NCBI RefSeq assembly: GCF_003522965.1
Contig: NZ_CP031513.1
Coordinates: 1,364,001-1,428,000 of the forward strand
From: Bombilactobacillus bombi
Lineage (GTDB): Bacteria > Bacillota > Bacilli > Lactobacillales > Lactobacillaceae
DNA length: 64,000 bases
Direction of reading: 5' to 3'
Made by a program: the position numbers and the translations under genes. This document shows, piece by piece, positions 26,867 to 37,291 of the stretch (positions are counted from its first letter, which is position 1; each line of letters begins with the position of its first letter). A model generated the notes under the pieces. It searched no databases, was not told the DNA's origin, and was given only the letters and a program-made list of their open reading frames with translations.

Positions 26867-28789
26867 TTAATCTGGGATGGGTGTTAGTTTGGTTTTGTTC
26901 AAGAGTAAGGAACTAGACACCACTGAAATTGAACTTAATGCCATCGCCAAACCAGCTATTTCTGGACTTAAAGTTAAGCCCCAGCCGACAAATAAACCCG
27001 CCGCAATCGGAATGCCCAAAGCATTATAGATAAAAGCCCAAAACAAGTTCAATTTGATTCGTTGAAAAGTTTTTTTACTTAATTCTAAGGCTTGAACTAC
27101 TCCGCGCAAATCGTTTTTGACCAGAACAATTCCGCCGGATTCAATAGCAATATCAGTTCCTGAACCCATAGCAATTCCGACATCAGCAATTGTTAGAGCG
27201 GGCGCATCGTTAATTCCATCACCCACAAAGGCTACTCGACTTTGCTGCTGCAGTTCTTGGACTTTAGTGGCTTTATCTCCCGGCAAAACATTAGCAATTA
27301 CTTGATCTATGCCAACTTGTTGCGCAATAGCCTGGGCTACTCGTTGATTATCACCTGTCAGCATCACTGTTTTTAGACCTTGCTTTTTTAAGGCTGTAAT
27401 AGTTGGTCGAGCACTAGCTTTAGGTGTATCTTGAATTGCAATTAAACCAATAATTTTCTCCTGAAATCCAACTAAAACTACTGTTTTGGCTTGATTTTGC
27501 AACTGAACCATTTGTTGTTGCAAATCCTGACTCAATTGATAATTAGCTACCAATTTGTCATTACCCACAAAGGCTGTTTGGTGGTCAATTTCACCTTGAA
27601 CCCCCTTGCCGGTAATAGCTTGAAAATTTTGAACAGTTGGTGTTGCAATGTGTTCTGTCTGAGCTTGGTGGAGAATTGCTGCGGCTAAAGGATGCTCGGA
27701 ATTGGTTTCTAACGCTGCGGCAATTTGTAAAATTTGTGTGTGATTATCCCCCACAACATCAGTCACTTGGGGTTGTCCATTAGTAATGGTGCCGGTTTTA
27801 TCAAAAACTACTGTCTGAATATTATTAGCTGCTTCCAAAACTTCACCATTTTTGATTAGTACACCCGACTTAGCACTGCGGCCAGTACCAACCATCAAAG
27901 CAGTCGGTGTCGCTAAGCCTAATGCACAAGGACAAGCAATAATGATTACAGATACCGCAAAGAGTAACGCTCTTACAGGAACAGCATTCAAAAAAACATT
28001 CCAAACGACAAAGGTAACAATCGCAATGATTAAAACAATCGGTACAAATATATTAGAAATTTGATCAGCTGTTTTTTGAATGGGCGCGCGACTGTTTTGA
28101 GCTTTTTTAACCATTTCTACAATTTGTGCCAGTAAGGTGTCGTTCCCAACTTTTTGAGCTGTATATCTAAAGGTACCTGTTTTATTAATAGTTGAGCCAA
28201 TTACCTGATCACCAACTTTTTTGGTGATGGGCATACTTTCACCGGTTACCATTGACTCATCGACACTAGAAGAACCTGTGGTGATAATACCATCGACTGC
28301 AATTTTTTGCCCCGGCTTAACTTGCAGTGTATCACCCACTTGAATTTGTTCTAATGGTACTTTAACTACTTGACCATCGCGAATAACATCAGCTTCTTTG
28401 ACCTGTAAATCCATCAATTTTTCAACAGCACTGGAAGCATTGGTTCGCATTTTTTCTTCCAGGACTTGACCTAATAAGATGAAGGTAATGACAAATGCTG
28501 CACTTTCAAAAAATACCCCTTGATGATGCAACAAAGCATAAACGCTATAGAGATAAGCGGTAGCAGTTCCAATTGCTACAAGAGTATCCATGTTAGCATG
28601 GTGGTTCTTAAAAGCTGCCCATGCACTGTGAATAAATGGCCGCGCAGATACCAACATAATTGCTGTTGTTAGAGCAAACATCGTCCAAGCCCCACCAGGT
28701 AACATCCAGCCAAAGGGCATTGCTATCATTTGCACCAACATTGGCAATGAAAGTACTAAAGAAAATATAAAGCGTTGTTTAATGCTCAT
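26867..28789 (-). CDS. Copper-exporting P1B-type ATPase lacking N-terminal metal-binding domain
   Basis: 640 residues. Motifs: membrane CPC (IACPCALGLATP, ~288), phosphorylation DKTGTITNG (~334), SEHPLAAAI (~368), TGDN, GDGINDAPAL, and MALSSISVVSSS in the last helix; the MSS pattern fits group IB-1, Cu+. It begins directly at the first membrane helices. No HMA (CXXC) domain and no His-rich CopB tail are present, so metal delivery may rely on the two cupredoxin-like proteins encoded just upstream. The start overlaps the preceding gene's stop (ATGA). Role: Cu+ efflux. The assignment to copper is supported by two cop boxes in front of the operon. Confidence 0.92.
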   Translation of the reverse strand: MSIKQRFIFSLVLSLPMLVQMIAMPFGWMLPGGAWTMFALTTAIMLVSARPFIHSAWAAFKNHHANMDTLVAIGTATAYLYSVYALLHHQGVFFESAAFVITFILLGQVLEEKMRTNASSAVEKLMDLQVKEADVIRDGQVVKVPLEQIQVGDTLQVKPGQKIAVDGIITTGSSSVDESMVTGESMPITKKVGDQVIGSTINKTGTFRYTAQKVGNDTLLAQIVEMVKKAQNSRAPIQKTADQISNIFVPIVLIIAIVTFVVWNVFLNAVPVRALLFAVSVIIIACPCALGLATPTALMVGTGRSAKSGVLIKNGEVLEAANNIQTVVFDKTGTITNGQPQVTDVVGDNHTQILQIAAALETNSEHPLAAAILHQAQTEHIATPTVQNFQAITGKGVQGEIDHQTAFVGNDKLVANYQLSQDLQQQMVQLQNQAKTVVLVGFQEKIIGLIAIQDTPKASARPTITALKKQGLKTVMLTGDNQRVAQAIAQQVGIDQVIANVLPGDKATKVQELQQQSRVAFVGDGINDAPALTIADVGIAMGSGTDIAIESGGIVLVKNDLRGVVQALELSKKTFQRIKLNLFWAFIYNALGIPIAAGLFVGWGLTLSPEIAGLAMALSSISVVSSSLLLNKTKLTPIPD

Positions 28790-29049
28790 GAGTCAATAAC
28801 GACCTTTCCGTGAAACATATTCATTCCACAAGCAAATTCATATTCTCCTGGTTGACTAGTATCAATTGTGACAGTTTTTGTATCGCCGACTGCTAATTGT
28901 ACCTTGAATTGAAGTGCTGTTGATTGTACTTCGCTTAAGCAAGGTGATGAGTCTTCTTGCTGAAAGATAATTTGTGCTGGTTGTTGAGCTTGAAAATAGA
29001 CTTCAGTAGGTTGATAGCCGTTTTTAATAATGATAGTTGCTGTTTGCAT
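28786..29049 (-). CDS. Cupredoxin-like protein, cytoplasmic or membrane-associated
   Basis: 87 residues when begun at the ATG at 29049, which has AGGAGA at good distance. The longer frame starts inside the preceding gene. It is a single cupredoxin-like domain ending in YEFACGMNMFHGKVVI, whose Cys, Met and His fit a copper site; a further Cys lies in SSPCLSE. No signal peptide is visible. Its stop overlaps the ATPase start by four bases, so it is made together with the pump. It probably chaperones copper to the pump, which lacks its own metal-binding domain. Confidence 0.85.
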   Translation of the reverse strand: MQTATIIIKNGYQPTEVYFQAQQPAQIIFQQEDSSPCLSEVQSTALQFKVQLAVGDTKTVTIDTSQPGEYEFACGMNMFHGKVVIDS

Positions 29050-29063
29050 TGTTATTTCTCCTT

Positions 29064-29438
29064 TTATTTGACAATTACTTTTCCATGAAACATGTTCATC
29101 CCACAAGCATAGTCATATTCTGCAGTTTGGCTAGTATCAATAGTAATAGGATGATCTGCTTGTTCTGGTAAGAACTCATTAATTCCTAAATCTGGAAACA
29201 CGACCCGTTCCAGACAACTAGAAGGATCACGCCGCTTAAAGGTTACTTGGGCCGGAATGCCCTTTTTGAGCACTACTGTTTCTGGTTTATAACCGCCATC
29301 GACAATCACTTGCACATTTTGCTGATGAGCTGGTGATACATCCGCAGCTACAGCTGCTTGTTGGTGATTGCCGAAGAACCACCAACTAATAAAACCAATT
29401 AAGACTATAGCCACAATCATTACTACAATTTTACTCAT
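29064..29438 (-). CDS. Membrane-anchored cupredoxin-like protein
   Basis: 124 residues: N-terminal membrane helix or signal anchor (MSKIVVMIVAIVLIGFISWWFF, cut here to its recognisable core IVAIVLIGFISWWF), then a cupredoxin-like domain (~38-124) ending YDYACGMNMFHGKVIV. It shares the Cys-Met-Met-His copper motif with the next gene, and both have a second conserved Cys (SSCLERV). The anchor would place it outside the membrane, so it may bind copper leaving or arriving at the pump. It is first in the operon, directly under the cop-box promoter. Confidence 0.86.
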   Translation of the reverse strand: MSKIVVMIVAIVLIGFISWWFFGNHQQAAVAADVSPAHQQNVQVIVDGGYKPETVVLKKGIPAQVTFKRRDPSSCLERVVFPDLGINEFLPEQADHPITIDTSQTAEYDYACGMNMFHGKVIVK

Positions 29439-29463
29439 TAATCAAACCTCCACCACTTTTGTT

Positions 29464-29510
29464 TACATTTGTAAATGTATCTTCATTATAGCATCAAATT
29501 TACAAATGTA
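29464..29510 (-). promoter_or_regulatory. Copper promoter with two CopY-type cop boxes
   Basis: TACATTTGTA (29464-29473) and TACAAATGTA (29501-29510) both fit the CopY operator TACANNTGTA. On the minus strand a perfect TATAAT lies between them (29485-29490); the far box overlaps the -35 and the near box the start region. A CopY repressor released by copper is expected, but no copY gene is in the window. Confidence 0.88.
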
Positions 29511-29530
29511 AACTAATGAGACAATAATAA

Positions 29531-29560
29531 AGGGTTAAGACAATATTTTGCCCTAACCCC
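29531..29560 (-). terminator. Terminator of the adhesin relic
   Basis: Stem GGGTTA/TAACCC with an inner CAAAATATTG segment, followed by T-rich sequence on the minus strand. It lies a few bases beyond the relic's last codon. Confidence 0.6.
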
Positions 29561-29567
29561 CTATTTA

Positions 29568-30060
29568 TTAATCCAAACTATTAGTAGCACTCCAGGTCAT
29601 CTTGCCTGCATAATGTCCTGTTTTATTCGGTTGCGCCCTCGTCTGCAAAAAAAGACCCGATTTTTGATTTTGTTTACTATCCCACCAATTATCTAAAATA
29701 TGTTTCGTTTTTAGATTATCTGTTGGCGAACTCTTAATTGTATTAATGGTTGTTGTTTTATTCGTCAAAATTGTGAAAGATTTTATCGGTACTATTATTT
29801 AAAATATGATGACCATAATCAATAGTATCGGGAACTGTTAACAAGAGATAGTAAGGATTAGCAAATTTCAAAGATTTTGTTTGTGCTAATGGATGATCCA
29901 GCTCATTGCCAGCATGATTAACGGATGGCGTTTGCTTGTCATTAAAGATTAATGATTGTATTTGTATTACTGCTCAAAATTAGTATCCGACTGTGCAGAT
30001 TGAGCAACATTAACTTACCATGAAATGAAAAATACCAGTATTATAAATAAATTTGTAAAA
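29568..30060 (-). pseudogene. Remnant of a WxL-type surface-protein gene
   Basis: The last ~66 codons read NWWDS, GLFLQ and GHYAGKMTWSATNS, the C-terminal WxL pattern of adhesins 5 and 6. Just upstream, in another frame, VPDTIDYGHH matches the WxL-domain opening of the other adhesins (VPASIDYG). Further upstream, around 29980-30060, a hydrophobic stretch and VNVAQSAQS look like a signal-peptide end, again with stops and frame changes. So an adhesin gene has suffered an internal deletion and frameshifts. The ends of the relic are approximate. Confidence 0.72.
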
Positions 30061-30158
30061 AGACCAACATGCTATTTCAAACATTAACAGAGATATTATA
30101 TTAAGTAAATAGTATAAAAATACCAATCATAGTAAAATCAATCTAATTATAGGCAATA

Positions 30159-30192
30159 AAAAAGCTAAGACATCCTGATATCTCAGCTTTTT
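30159..30192 (-). terminator. Terminator of the 1117-residue WxL protein
   Basis: Stem AAAGCTGAGATATC/GATGTCTTAGCTTT (read on the minus strand), with a T run, 18 bases past the stop. Confidence 0.85.
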
Positions 30193-30210
30193 TATCGTTT
30201 AAAGTGATAA

Positions 30211-33200
30211 TTAATTAATGCTGTTTTTTATTGTCCAAGTTATTTTGGTGGAATATTTACCAATAGTTACTCCCTTAGGTACATTCAAATGAATAGTATT
30301 ACTATTCCAAGTTAACTTCAGTGATTCAGACTTATAAGTAGGACCTGATAATGTATTAGGAGTATCCTTTAATCCGTTCACTTTTAGAACTTGATGTTCC
30401 ATCTTATCTAAAGGTAAAGTAAAGCCACTCTGTAAATAGGTGGAAAAACTGTCATTAATGGTAGGTTCGTTCTTAAGACCAGTCGATTTATATTCAATGT
30501 TTGACGGTTTATCAAATTTAATAGTAGGTATTACTGACATACTAGTGCCATTACTCAATTTGAAATTATCTGCTTGTACAGATAAATCCCATTCTCGATC
30601 AGGCCATTGCATACTCTTATCTGCATAAGTGAAACCATCGTCTATTTGAACGGTAACAGGATTAGCTTGATTCTTATTATCACGTTTTAAGTCTTCCAAA
30701 AATCCCTTACCAAAGTCAATATTGTTAGAAGTTTTTACACTAAGACCATTATCAGCATCTTTGGAAACATAGACAAAAACAATTACTTGATTATCCGCGC
30801 CATATTTTCCCATAGCCCACGCATTATTTTTAGTTTTATCTTTTTCCTTAATATTATAAGGATGGAAAACTCCTTGTGAAGTTCCCACGGTATATTGATA
30901 GTACCCTAAATAGCGATAATTTTTTATTTGAGGAGCTGGAGAGCCAGAATAAACTTTTTTCACTTTAGACGAATCTTCACCTTGAAATTTAGCCGGTGGA
31001 GTAATCGGCCCATCATCACTAGGATTAGTACTAGGAGATACTATTGGTTGGTTAATTGGCAGTTCTTCTGCGATTGGCACATCTTTGTTAACACCATTTT
31101 CAACATAGCTGCGAATAGTATAGTTACCATTTGTTGAATGAGCTTTTAGAGAATAAAGATTTAATGAGGGTGAATTGTTAGGCCAACTACTACTACCAGA
31201 ACTAAAGTAATTAGATGGATCTAAAATATTAGAGCCTTTATTATTATTAACCGCCGCATATTGGAAAGTTACTCGACTTACAGTAGGACTATAATATACT
31301 TTGATAGTTTTTGCTTGATTATTATTATAAGTGAATTCTAAATTCGTCAAATCAGTAATGGTTAAAGGTGTTTCATTATTCTTGTCATCAACTAATACAG
31401 CTTTCTCAAAGAGATAGTCCTTTTTTGCAAAACTATTGAGATATTTTGGCACTGGTGTAGGACCATCTGTTGCATCAGGAGTTATAGCATTATAACTATT
31501 TCCAATTTCTTTAACAACCGAAGTTACATCAGCTGGATGTGTAGTATTCTTGGGATCATTAACATTAATTGGTCTATTATTAGTATTATCAACGTATTTA
31601 AAGTTATAAGTTCCATTAGGAACACGAACATTGGAAGTATATGAGTCTTGTAAATAATTTGTGGAATCTGTTATTGAATGATACTTTTCTACCTGTCCTT
31701 CCTTTCGGAAAACATCAGTATTCATACCTTGCATTTTAGCAGCAACATAATCTTGACCATCTATTTGTGTCACATCTTTTTTCCAAGGATATTCTCCATT
31801 AACCTTTTTATCCCAGTCAATTTTAAAATTCAAATCTCCTTTGATAAACAAGTTGCTGAATCCATTAAAACCAGGAGCAAGTCCTAACACCATGGATGTA
31901 TCCAGTTTATAATTATATACTTTCTTGCCTGCAGGAGGATTGGCGCTTTCTTCTAAACTCTGTGGTTTATATTGTGGAAGAGAAGGCACACCATTGACAG
32001 CACTATCAAGCTGAGAATTATTCAATGCACTAATTTCAATATTTGACAAATCAATGCTGAGATAATTTGGAACCTCAACATTATTAACTTTAACCACTGA
32101 AGGAGCTACTGGTTTAGGAGTAATTGGCTGTGGTGGAAGCTTTTGGTATATTTTAAATTGCACCGTCTGAGGACTATATTTGCTTTTATTTGAAGTAACA
32201 ATCTCATCGGAACTATCAGTTACATTTCCAAAATTATTCGTAGTACCCTCAAAATCAGTATAAGGAATCTCTGCTCTAAAGGTAGCATTATTACTCATAT
32301 TAGTGTACATAGCACCACCAGTATCTCCTCTACCACTAAAGATATCTGTCACCCTTAAATGACCATGATTAAATAAATATAGAAAACCATTATCTAACCT
32401 TGTACCAGAGTTATCAATACCTACTCCGGAAACTTCAAAGTAATTTTCAGCGCCTGGTGCAGTATTTTGATGACCCTTAACCTGAGTAGGAGTACCGCTT
32501 ATGACAGATTTTTTTCCATTGCTATTTTGTCCATAAGTTACTCCATTATTAATGAGTAAAAGTCGGTTGCCATCACCAGTACCTAAAGTATCTAAGTCAG
32601 CTTTATCAAATGCGTATATCTTACGTTCATTAACATTAAACACCTGAAAATTACCGGAAGCATCAATAGGCGTATCGTTTTTTTCGTTTGGAGTAGGATT
32701 AGCTTTAGTAGAACGATCATAAACAAACTTAATATCTATAATCCAGCGTGAAGCCTCTGGATTATTATTACGCATCTTTCTAGAAGCTACAGTTGTATAA
32801 CTTACAGGGTTTAACCAATTTAATGTATTAGGATTACCAGGAGCCCCTAAGTTAAAATAAACGTCTGCATTATCATTACGAGGAATAGCTAGAGTATTAG
32901 GATCTATTCTTACAAAATTCATCCAAGCATCTGCAGTCGAATTAGTCCTATCCCAGCCTATAGGACTATTTTGATTTGTATTGCCATTAGTCCCTTCCAA
33001 AGTGAATGTGTACACCGCATCAACCCATTTACCTCGATAAAAACCTACTTTTTTAATAATAAAAGAAGCTGGTTTACGATGATCTTTAATTAAAAAACCA
33101 TTTTGAAAAGGAGATTGCCAAGCCCATAAATTATTTGAAAATAGAAAATTATCAATATTGGTATAAACATTGTCAGGTTTAGTTTTATCTTTATTGTCAG

Positions 33201-33564
33201 GATTAGTGGGATCATATTGCGCAAAGTTGGCAGGTGCTGACAAGGTTAAATCACTATATTTACGCGGAATATAGTCAGTATCAGGATTATTAACATCCTT
33301 TATTTCTACAAAATTCGAAAAATCTTCCGTCGTCTGCTTATTCCTGCCATCTAAGAAATCCCATTTCCCAAATACATCAGTAAATTTTTGATATTCGTCG
33401 CCATCAAATATTGTTGGTCCCCCAGCACGTAGCAGAATATTACGATTGTTAATAATATCTTGAAAAGAATCTGCTCGTACAATAGTCAAATTGCAAACTA
33501 AAATTAAAAAAACTCCTAATATTGTACTACTCATATAACTGGTTATTTTATGATTCATTGTCAT
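30211..33564 (-). CDS. Large secreted WxL-domain surface protein (different architecture)
   Basis: 1117 residues from the ATG at 33564, which follows GAAGGGA; an upstream in-frame GTG at 33597 has no ribosome site. Signal peptide ~1-33 (MTMNHKITSYMSS to VRADS). Residues ~110-450 are beta-rich and unlike the beta-helix adhesins (FSGRGDTGGAMYTNMSNN). Two MucBP-like segments follow, at ~650-770 (YNFKYVDNTNN to KTIKVYYS) and ~840-940 (to QVIVFVYVS). The last ~150 residues form a convincing WxL domain with both motifs, REWDLSVQADNFKLSNGTS and ITWTIKNS. It should bind the cell wall without covalent linkage. Role inferred: adhesion, possibly to mucin-like or glycan ligands. Confidence 0.85.
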   Translation of the reverse strand: MTMNHKITSYMSSTILGVFLILVCNLTIVRADSFQDIINNRNILLRAGGPTIFDGDEYQKFTDVFGKWDFLDGRNKQTTEDFSNFVEIKDVNNPDTDYIPRKYSDLTLSAPANFAQYDPTNPDNKDKTKPDNVYTNIDNFLFSNNLWAWQSPFQNGFLIKDHRKPASFIIKKVGFYRGKWVDAVYTFTLEGTNGNTNQNSPIGWDRTNSTADAWMNFVRIDPNTLAIPRNDNADVYFNLGAPGNPNTLNWLNPVSYTTVASRKMRNNNPEASRWIIDIKFVYDRSTKANPTPNEKNDTPIDASGNFQVFNVNERKIYAFDKADLDTLGTGDGNRLLLINNGVTYGQNSNGKKSVISGTPTQVKGHQNTAPGAENYFEVSGVGIDNSGTRLDNGFLYLFNHGHLRVTDIFSGRGDTGGAMYTNMSNNATFRAEIPYTDFEGTTNNFGNVTDSSDEIVTSNKSKYSPQTVQFKIYQKLPPQPITPKPVAPSVVKVNNVEVPNYLSIDLSNIEISALNNSQLDSAVNGVPSLPQYKPQSLEESANPPAGKKVYNYKLDTSMVLGLAPGFNGFSNLFIKGDLNFKIDWDKKVNGEYPWKKDVTQIDGQDYVAAKMQGMNTDVFRKEGQVEKYHSITDSTNYLQDSYTSNVRVPNGTYNFKYVDNTNNRPINVNDPKNTTHPADVTSVVKEIGNSYNAITPDATDGPTPVPKYLNSFAKKDYLFEKAVLVDDKNNETPLTITDLTNLEFTYNNNQAKTIKVYYSPTVSRVTFQYAAVNNNKGSNILDPSNYFSSGSSSWPNNSPSLNLYSLKAHSTNGNYTIRSYVENGVNKDVPIAEELPINQPIVSPSTNPSDDGPITPPAKFQGEDSSKVKKVYSGSPAPQIKNYRYLGYYQYTVGTSQGVFHPYNIKEKDKTKNNAWAMGKYGADNQVIVFVYVSKDADNGLSVKTSNNIDFGKGFLEDLKRDNKNQANPVTVQIDDGFTYADKSMQWPDREWDLSVQADNFKLSNGTSMSVIPTIKFDKPSNIEYKSTGLKNEPTINDSFSTYLQSGFTLPLDKMEHQVLKVNGLKDTPNTLSGPTYKSESLKLTWNSNTIHLNVPKGVTIGKYSTKITWTIKNSIN

Positions 33565-33597
33565 CACATTCCCTTCTCGAAAGCGACTAGTTTTCAC

Positions 33598-34066
33598 TGA
33601 TATTAATCAAAAAAACTAATTTCTCATAATTTTATAATTGGTTATCTCATCAAATAGTTAAAAATATCGCTGTTTGCTTATAAAAAATCAATTATAGACT
33701 TCGATCGCTGACTCTTTTAAACGTGGTTCTTGAACAAAAAATAACTCTACAATGTCTAGTAGTCTCCCAGCTCCTTAATTAAGATTATATTTTTATATAA
33801 CATCAACAATTTGATTATTATCGCTCTTTTTTAATAAAAAGAGCATTTAATCTCTTACAATGATATAGGTAGTCTGCTAAATTAGCAAGAAAAAAAATTT
33901 CTAATTTAATAAAAATTATTTCTAATTTTTAATTAATAAAGCAAATAAAATAGCCTAAGAATCAAAGTAATTGCATAGACTGCAATACTTATCAAATTCT
34001 TAGGCTTGTACTATTATTTTGTCAGAATAATACTGTTAGATATGCTCTTATATTGATTTAAAGTCA
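33598..34066. other. Intergenic region with two hairpins
   Basis: No gene seen. It holds a palindrome GCTCTTTTTT/AAAAAGAGC (33823-33844). It also holds a long imperfect cruciform, AGCCTAAGAAT/ATTCTTAGGCT, with inner AGTA-TTGCA/TGCAA-TACT arms (33952-34006). The second may be a back-up terminator for the bgl gene, followed by T-rich sequence on the minus strand, or a relic element. The promoter of the WxL gene must lie near the left end. Confidence 0.5.
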
Positions 34067-34106
34067 AAGCCCCCAAAATGGACTTAATATCCACTCTTGA
34101 GGGCTT
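34067..34106 (-). terminator. Terminator of the 6-phospho-beta-glucosidase gene
   Basis: Long stem AAGCCCTCAAGAGTGGA/TCCATTTTGGGGGCTT on the minus strand, 25 bases past the stop. Confidence 0.85.
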
Positions 34107-34131
34107 ATTAATGTTTGTAATTTTAAAATAA

Positions 34132-35592
<1,461 letters not shown>

Positions 35593-35595
35593 TTA

Positions 35596-35745
35596 TTATT
35601 TAATAGTATACAGTAAAATGTCATCATTAGTCACAGTCGTTTGAGAAGGAATAGTAACTTCACTAAATTCAGAAGAATTAGTAATTACCACTGGTGTAGT
35701 GATATCATAATCAGCTTGTTTAATAGCATCTAAATCTACATCCAT
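35596..35745 (-). pseudogene. C-terminal relic of a beta-glucoside PTS EIIBCA gene
   Basis: About 50 codons reading VDLDAIKQADYDITTPVVIT and ending before AAGGAGG of the bgl gene. This matches the extreme C-terminus of the IIA domain of BglP-type PTS permeases, which usually precede a 6-phospho-beta-glucosidase. An in-frame stop lies just upstream and the rest of the ~620-codon gene is gone. The breakpoint is near 35745. It could in theory be expressed as a peptide but has no ribosome site. Confidence 0.78.
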
Positions 35746-35819
35746 TAAAAGTTAGTTTGGAACAAGCAAAATCTATTAAGGACTTTAAAAAGAAATTAGA
35801 ACAAAAAACAGTTATTTAA
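35745..35819 (+). pseudogene. Possible 3' fragment of an unknown gene at the deletion junction
   Basis: Starting exactly where the PTS relic ends, the plus strand reads 24 codons of charged, helix-forming sequence (SLEQAKSIKDFKKKLEQK) to a TAA. Codon use looks coding, but no start is present. It may be the tail of a gene joined here by the deletion. The family is not recognisable and the call is weak. Confidence 0.3.
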
Positions 35820-35986
35820 ATCAATATTATTTGTTTTAAATGAGTTATATAAATTAAAAAATAAAAATATTTTTAATAAAATAATTAAAATATATTTTTT
35901 ATTGCACTTTATATAGTTATTTGTTATTATTTGTTTCTAATATATTTTAATTATCGATTTAATGCTTACCATCAAAGGAGGTTAAT

Positions 35987-36187
35987 ATGGAAAAGTTATT
36001 TAACGCTTTTAATTATATTATTTGGATAGTTTTATTATCTTTTTATTTTCTTCTTATGTTTACTAAAAATGATATATTTTTAGTGCTTTTTATAATTGCA
36101 TCTATTTGTTACTCTATTTATGGAGTGTTAATTTTTGCTAAATTTATAAATTCTTATGATGAAAAGGATAAGAAAAAATATAGATAA
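35987..36187 (+). CDS. Small two-helix membrane protein
   Basis: 66 residues with two hydrophobic helices (~8-27 and ~29-52) and a Lys-rich cytoplasmic tail (YDEKDKKKYR). An excellent AAAGGAGG lies 6 bases before the ATG, so the gene is likely real. The promoter region upstream is extremely AT-rich. No family is recognised; similar orphan peptides occur in many firmicutes. Confidence 0.65.
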   Translation: MEKLFNAFNYIIWIVLLSFYFLLMFTKNDIFLVLFIIASICYSIYGVLIFAKFINSYDEKDKKKYR

Positions 36188-36251
36188 ATTTTTAGACAAC
36201 AAAGCAAAAAATTCTTCCTAAACTATTCTTAATTTGGTAGCTAAAAACACA

Positions 36252-36287
36252 AAAAGCGGCATTAGCTAGAAAGCTAATGCCGCTTTT
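36252..36287. terminator. Bidirectional terminator
   Basis: Perfect 16-base stem AAAAGCGGCATTAGCT/AGCTAATGCCGCTTTT between the converging small membrane gene and mini-HTH copy B. Confidence 0.93.
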
Positions 36288-36302
36288 ACAAATAATATAT
36301 TA

Positions 36303-36488
36303 TTAAATAATTACATCAATTGGAATATTCAAAAGATCATGTAATTTTTGAATTTCACGCTTAGTAAAGTCAGTATGATTATTAATTTTTCGATTTGTCG
36401 CCGATAGCGAACGTCCAATAATTTTAGCAACTTGTTGTTGCTTGATATGATTTGCTTTCAGATACCCCAACAATTTATTTTCTTCCAT
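36303..36488 (-). CDS. Mini-HTH DNA-binding protein, copy B (orphan)
   Basis: 61-62 residues, nearly the same as copies C and D: LLGYLKANHIKQQQVAKIIG, then LSATNRKINNHTDFT and NIPIDVII. The second of two adjacent ATGs is used here; the first (36491) is equally possible. Unlike the other copies it is followed by its own terminator and not by an adhesin gene. It may have lost its partner, or may act in trans on the neighbouring adhesin loci with the same recognition helix (inference). Confidence 0.8.
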   Translation of the reverse strand: MEENKLLGYLKANHIKQQQVAKIIGRSLSATNRKINNHTDFTKREIQKLHDLLNIPIDVII

Positions 36489-36491
36489 CAT

Positions 36492-37196
36492 TAATTATTC
36501 CCCCCTGATTTTAAATAATTTGATTATCAAACAAATTTTAAAAACCAGCTAATAGCTTTACTATTTATAAGCCAATTTTTTATTTTGATAATTGAAACAA
36601 TATCGTATAATTGGAACATTGTCAATAATATAAATAATTTTTTTACGGCTTGAGATAATTCAGATATATAAATCCACAATAATATCATTTAGCTAATACT
36701 AACTATTAGTTAAAACGAAAGCAAGTACTAATCAACATTTTTTAAGCAAACCGATTCATAATCACTCCTTCAATTCAAAAATATTACAATTGGAATAAAA
36801 TTATTCTTCTTATGAAGTTGAGGTGACCTTGGTTAACTATTCGTTCGACAAAAACTTTTTGAAAATAGCAGCGGATAGTCAAGCGCTTACACAATGCTCA
36901 CTATATATTCAAAAATAGACAATTCATTAACTTTAAACAATAAAACTTTTTAATGAATTCAACATTTCATAGGAGTCAAATAATTATAATTTTCTAATTT
37001 CAAAACAACTATCCAACGAATAACATTTTTTATAAAATAAGAATGTTTGAGAACATATATCAACAAGTTAATTATCGTTTTCATTATGACCCCCTTAAGA
37101 TTCTATCCAGCGCAATAAAAATAGCTAATTCAAGTATAATATAGCATATTTGTTCTTTAAATTAAATGATTAATTTTTAATTTTTAAACAAAATTA
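36492..37196. other. Long AT-rich intergenic region
   Basis: About 700 bases between mini-HTH copy B and the adhesin 5 terminator. I see no gene. A 32-codon GTG frame at 36823-36918 is locally richer in G+C and reads like coding sequence (SFDKNFLKIAADSQAL), possibly debris of a lost gene. The promoter of mini-HTH copy B should lie at the left end. Confidence 0.45.
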
Positions 37197-37262
37197 AAAA
37201 CATTGTTCTCATTTTCTTATGGCCAAAATTTCATCCATAAGAAAAAATTCAAACAATGTTCT
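37197..37262 (-). terminator. Two-tier terminator of adhesin 5
   Basis: Outer arms AACATTGTT/AACAATGTT enclose an inner stem TTTTCTTATGG/CCATAAGAAAA. It lies 30 bases beyond the adhesin 5 stop. Adhesin 6 ends in a hairpin of the same design. Confidence 0.8.
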
Positions 37263-37291
37263 AATTATATCTGGCTGAATTAATTATTTTG

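Noticed and set aside
26867-28789. Assignment of the ATPase as silver/zinc/cadmium exporter
   Set aside because: CPC plus MSS-type last helix and the cop boxes fit Cu+ better.
33952-34006. Cruciform hairpin as a small RNA gene
   Set aside because: No promoter found in front of it on either strand; a back-up terminator is simpler.
36823-36918. GTG frame of 32 codons (SFDKNFLKIAADSQAL) in a long spacer
   Set aside because: No ribosome site at usable distance, no recognisable family; kept only as a remark on the spacer.
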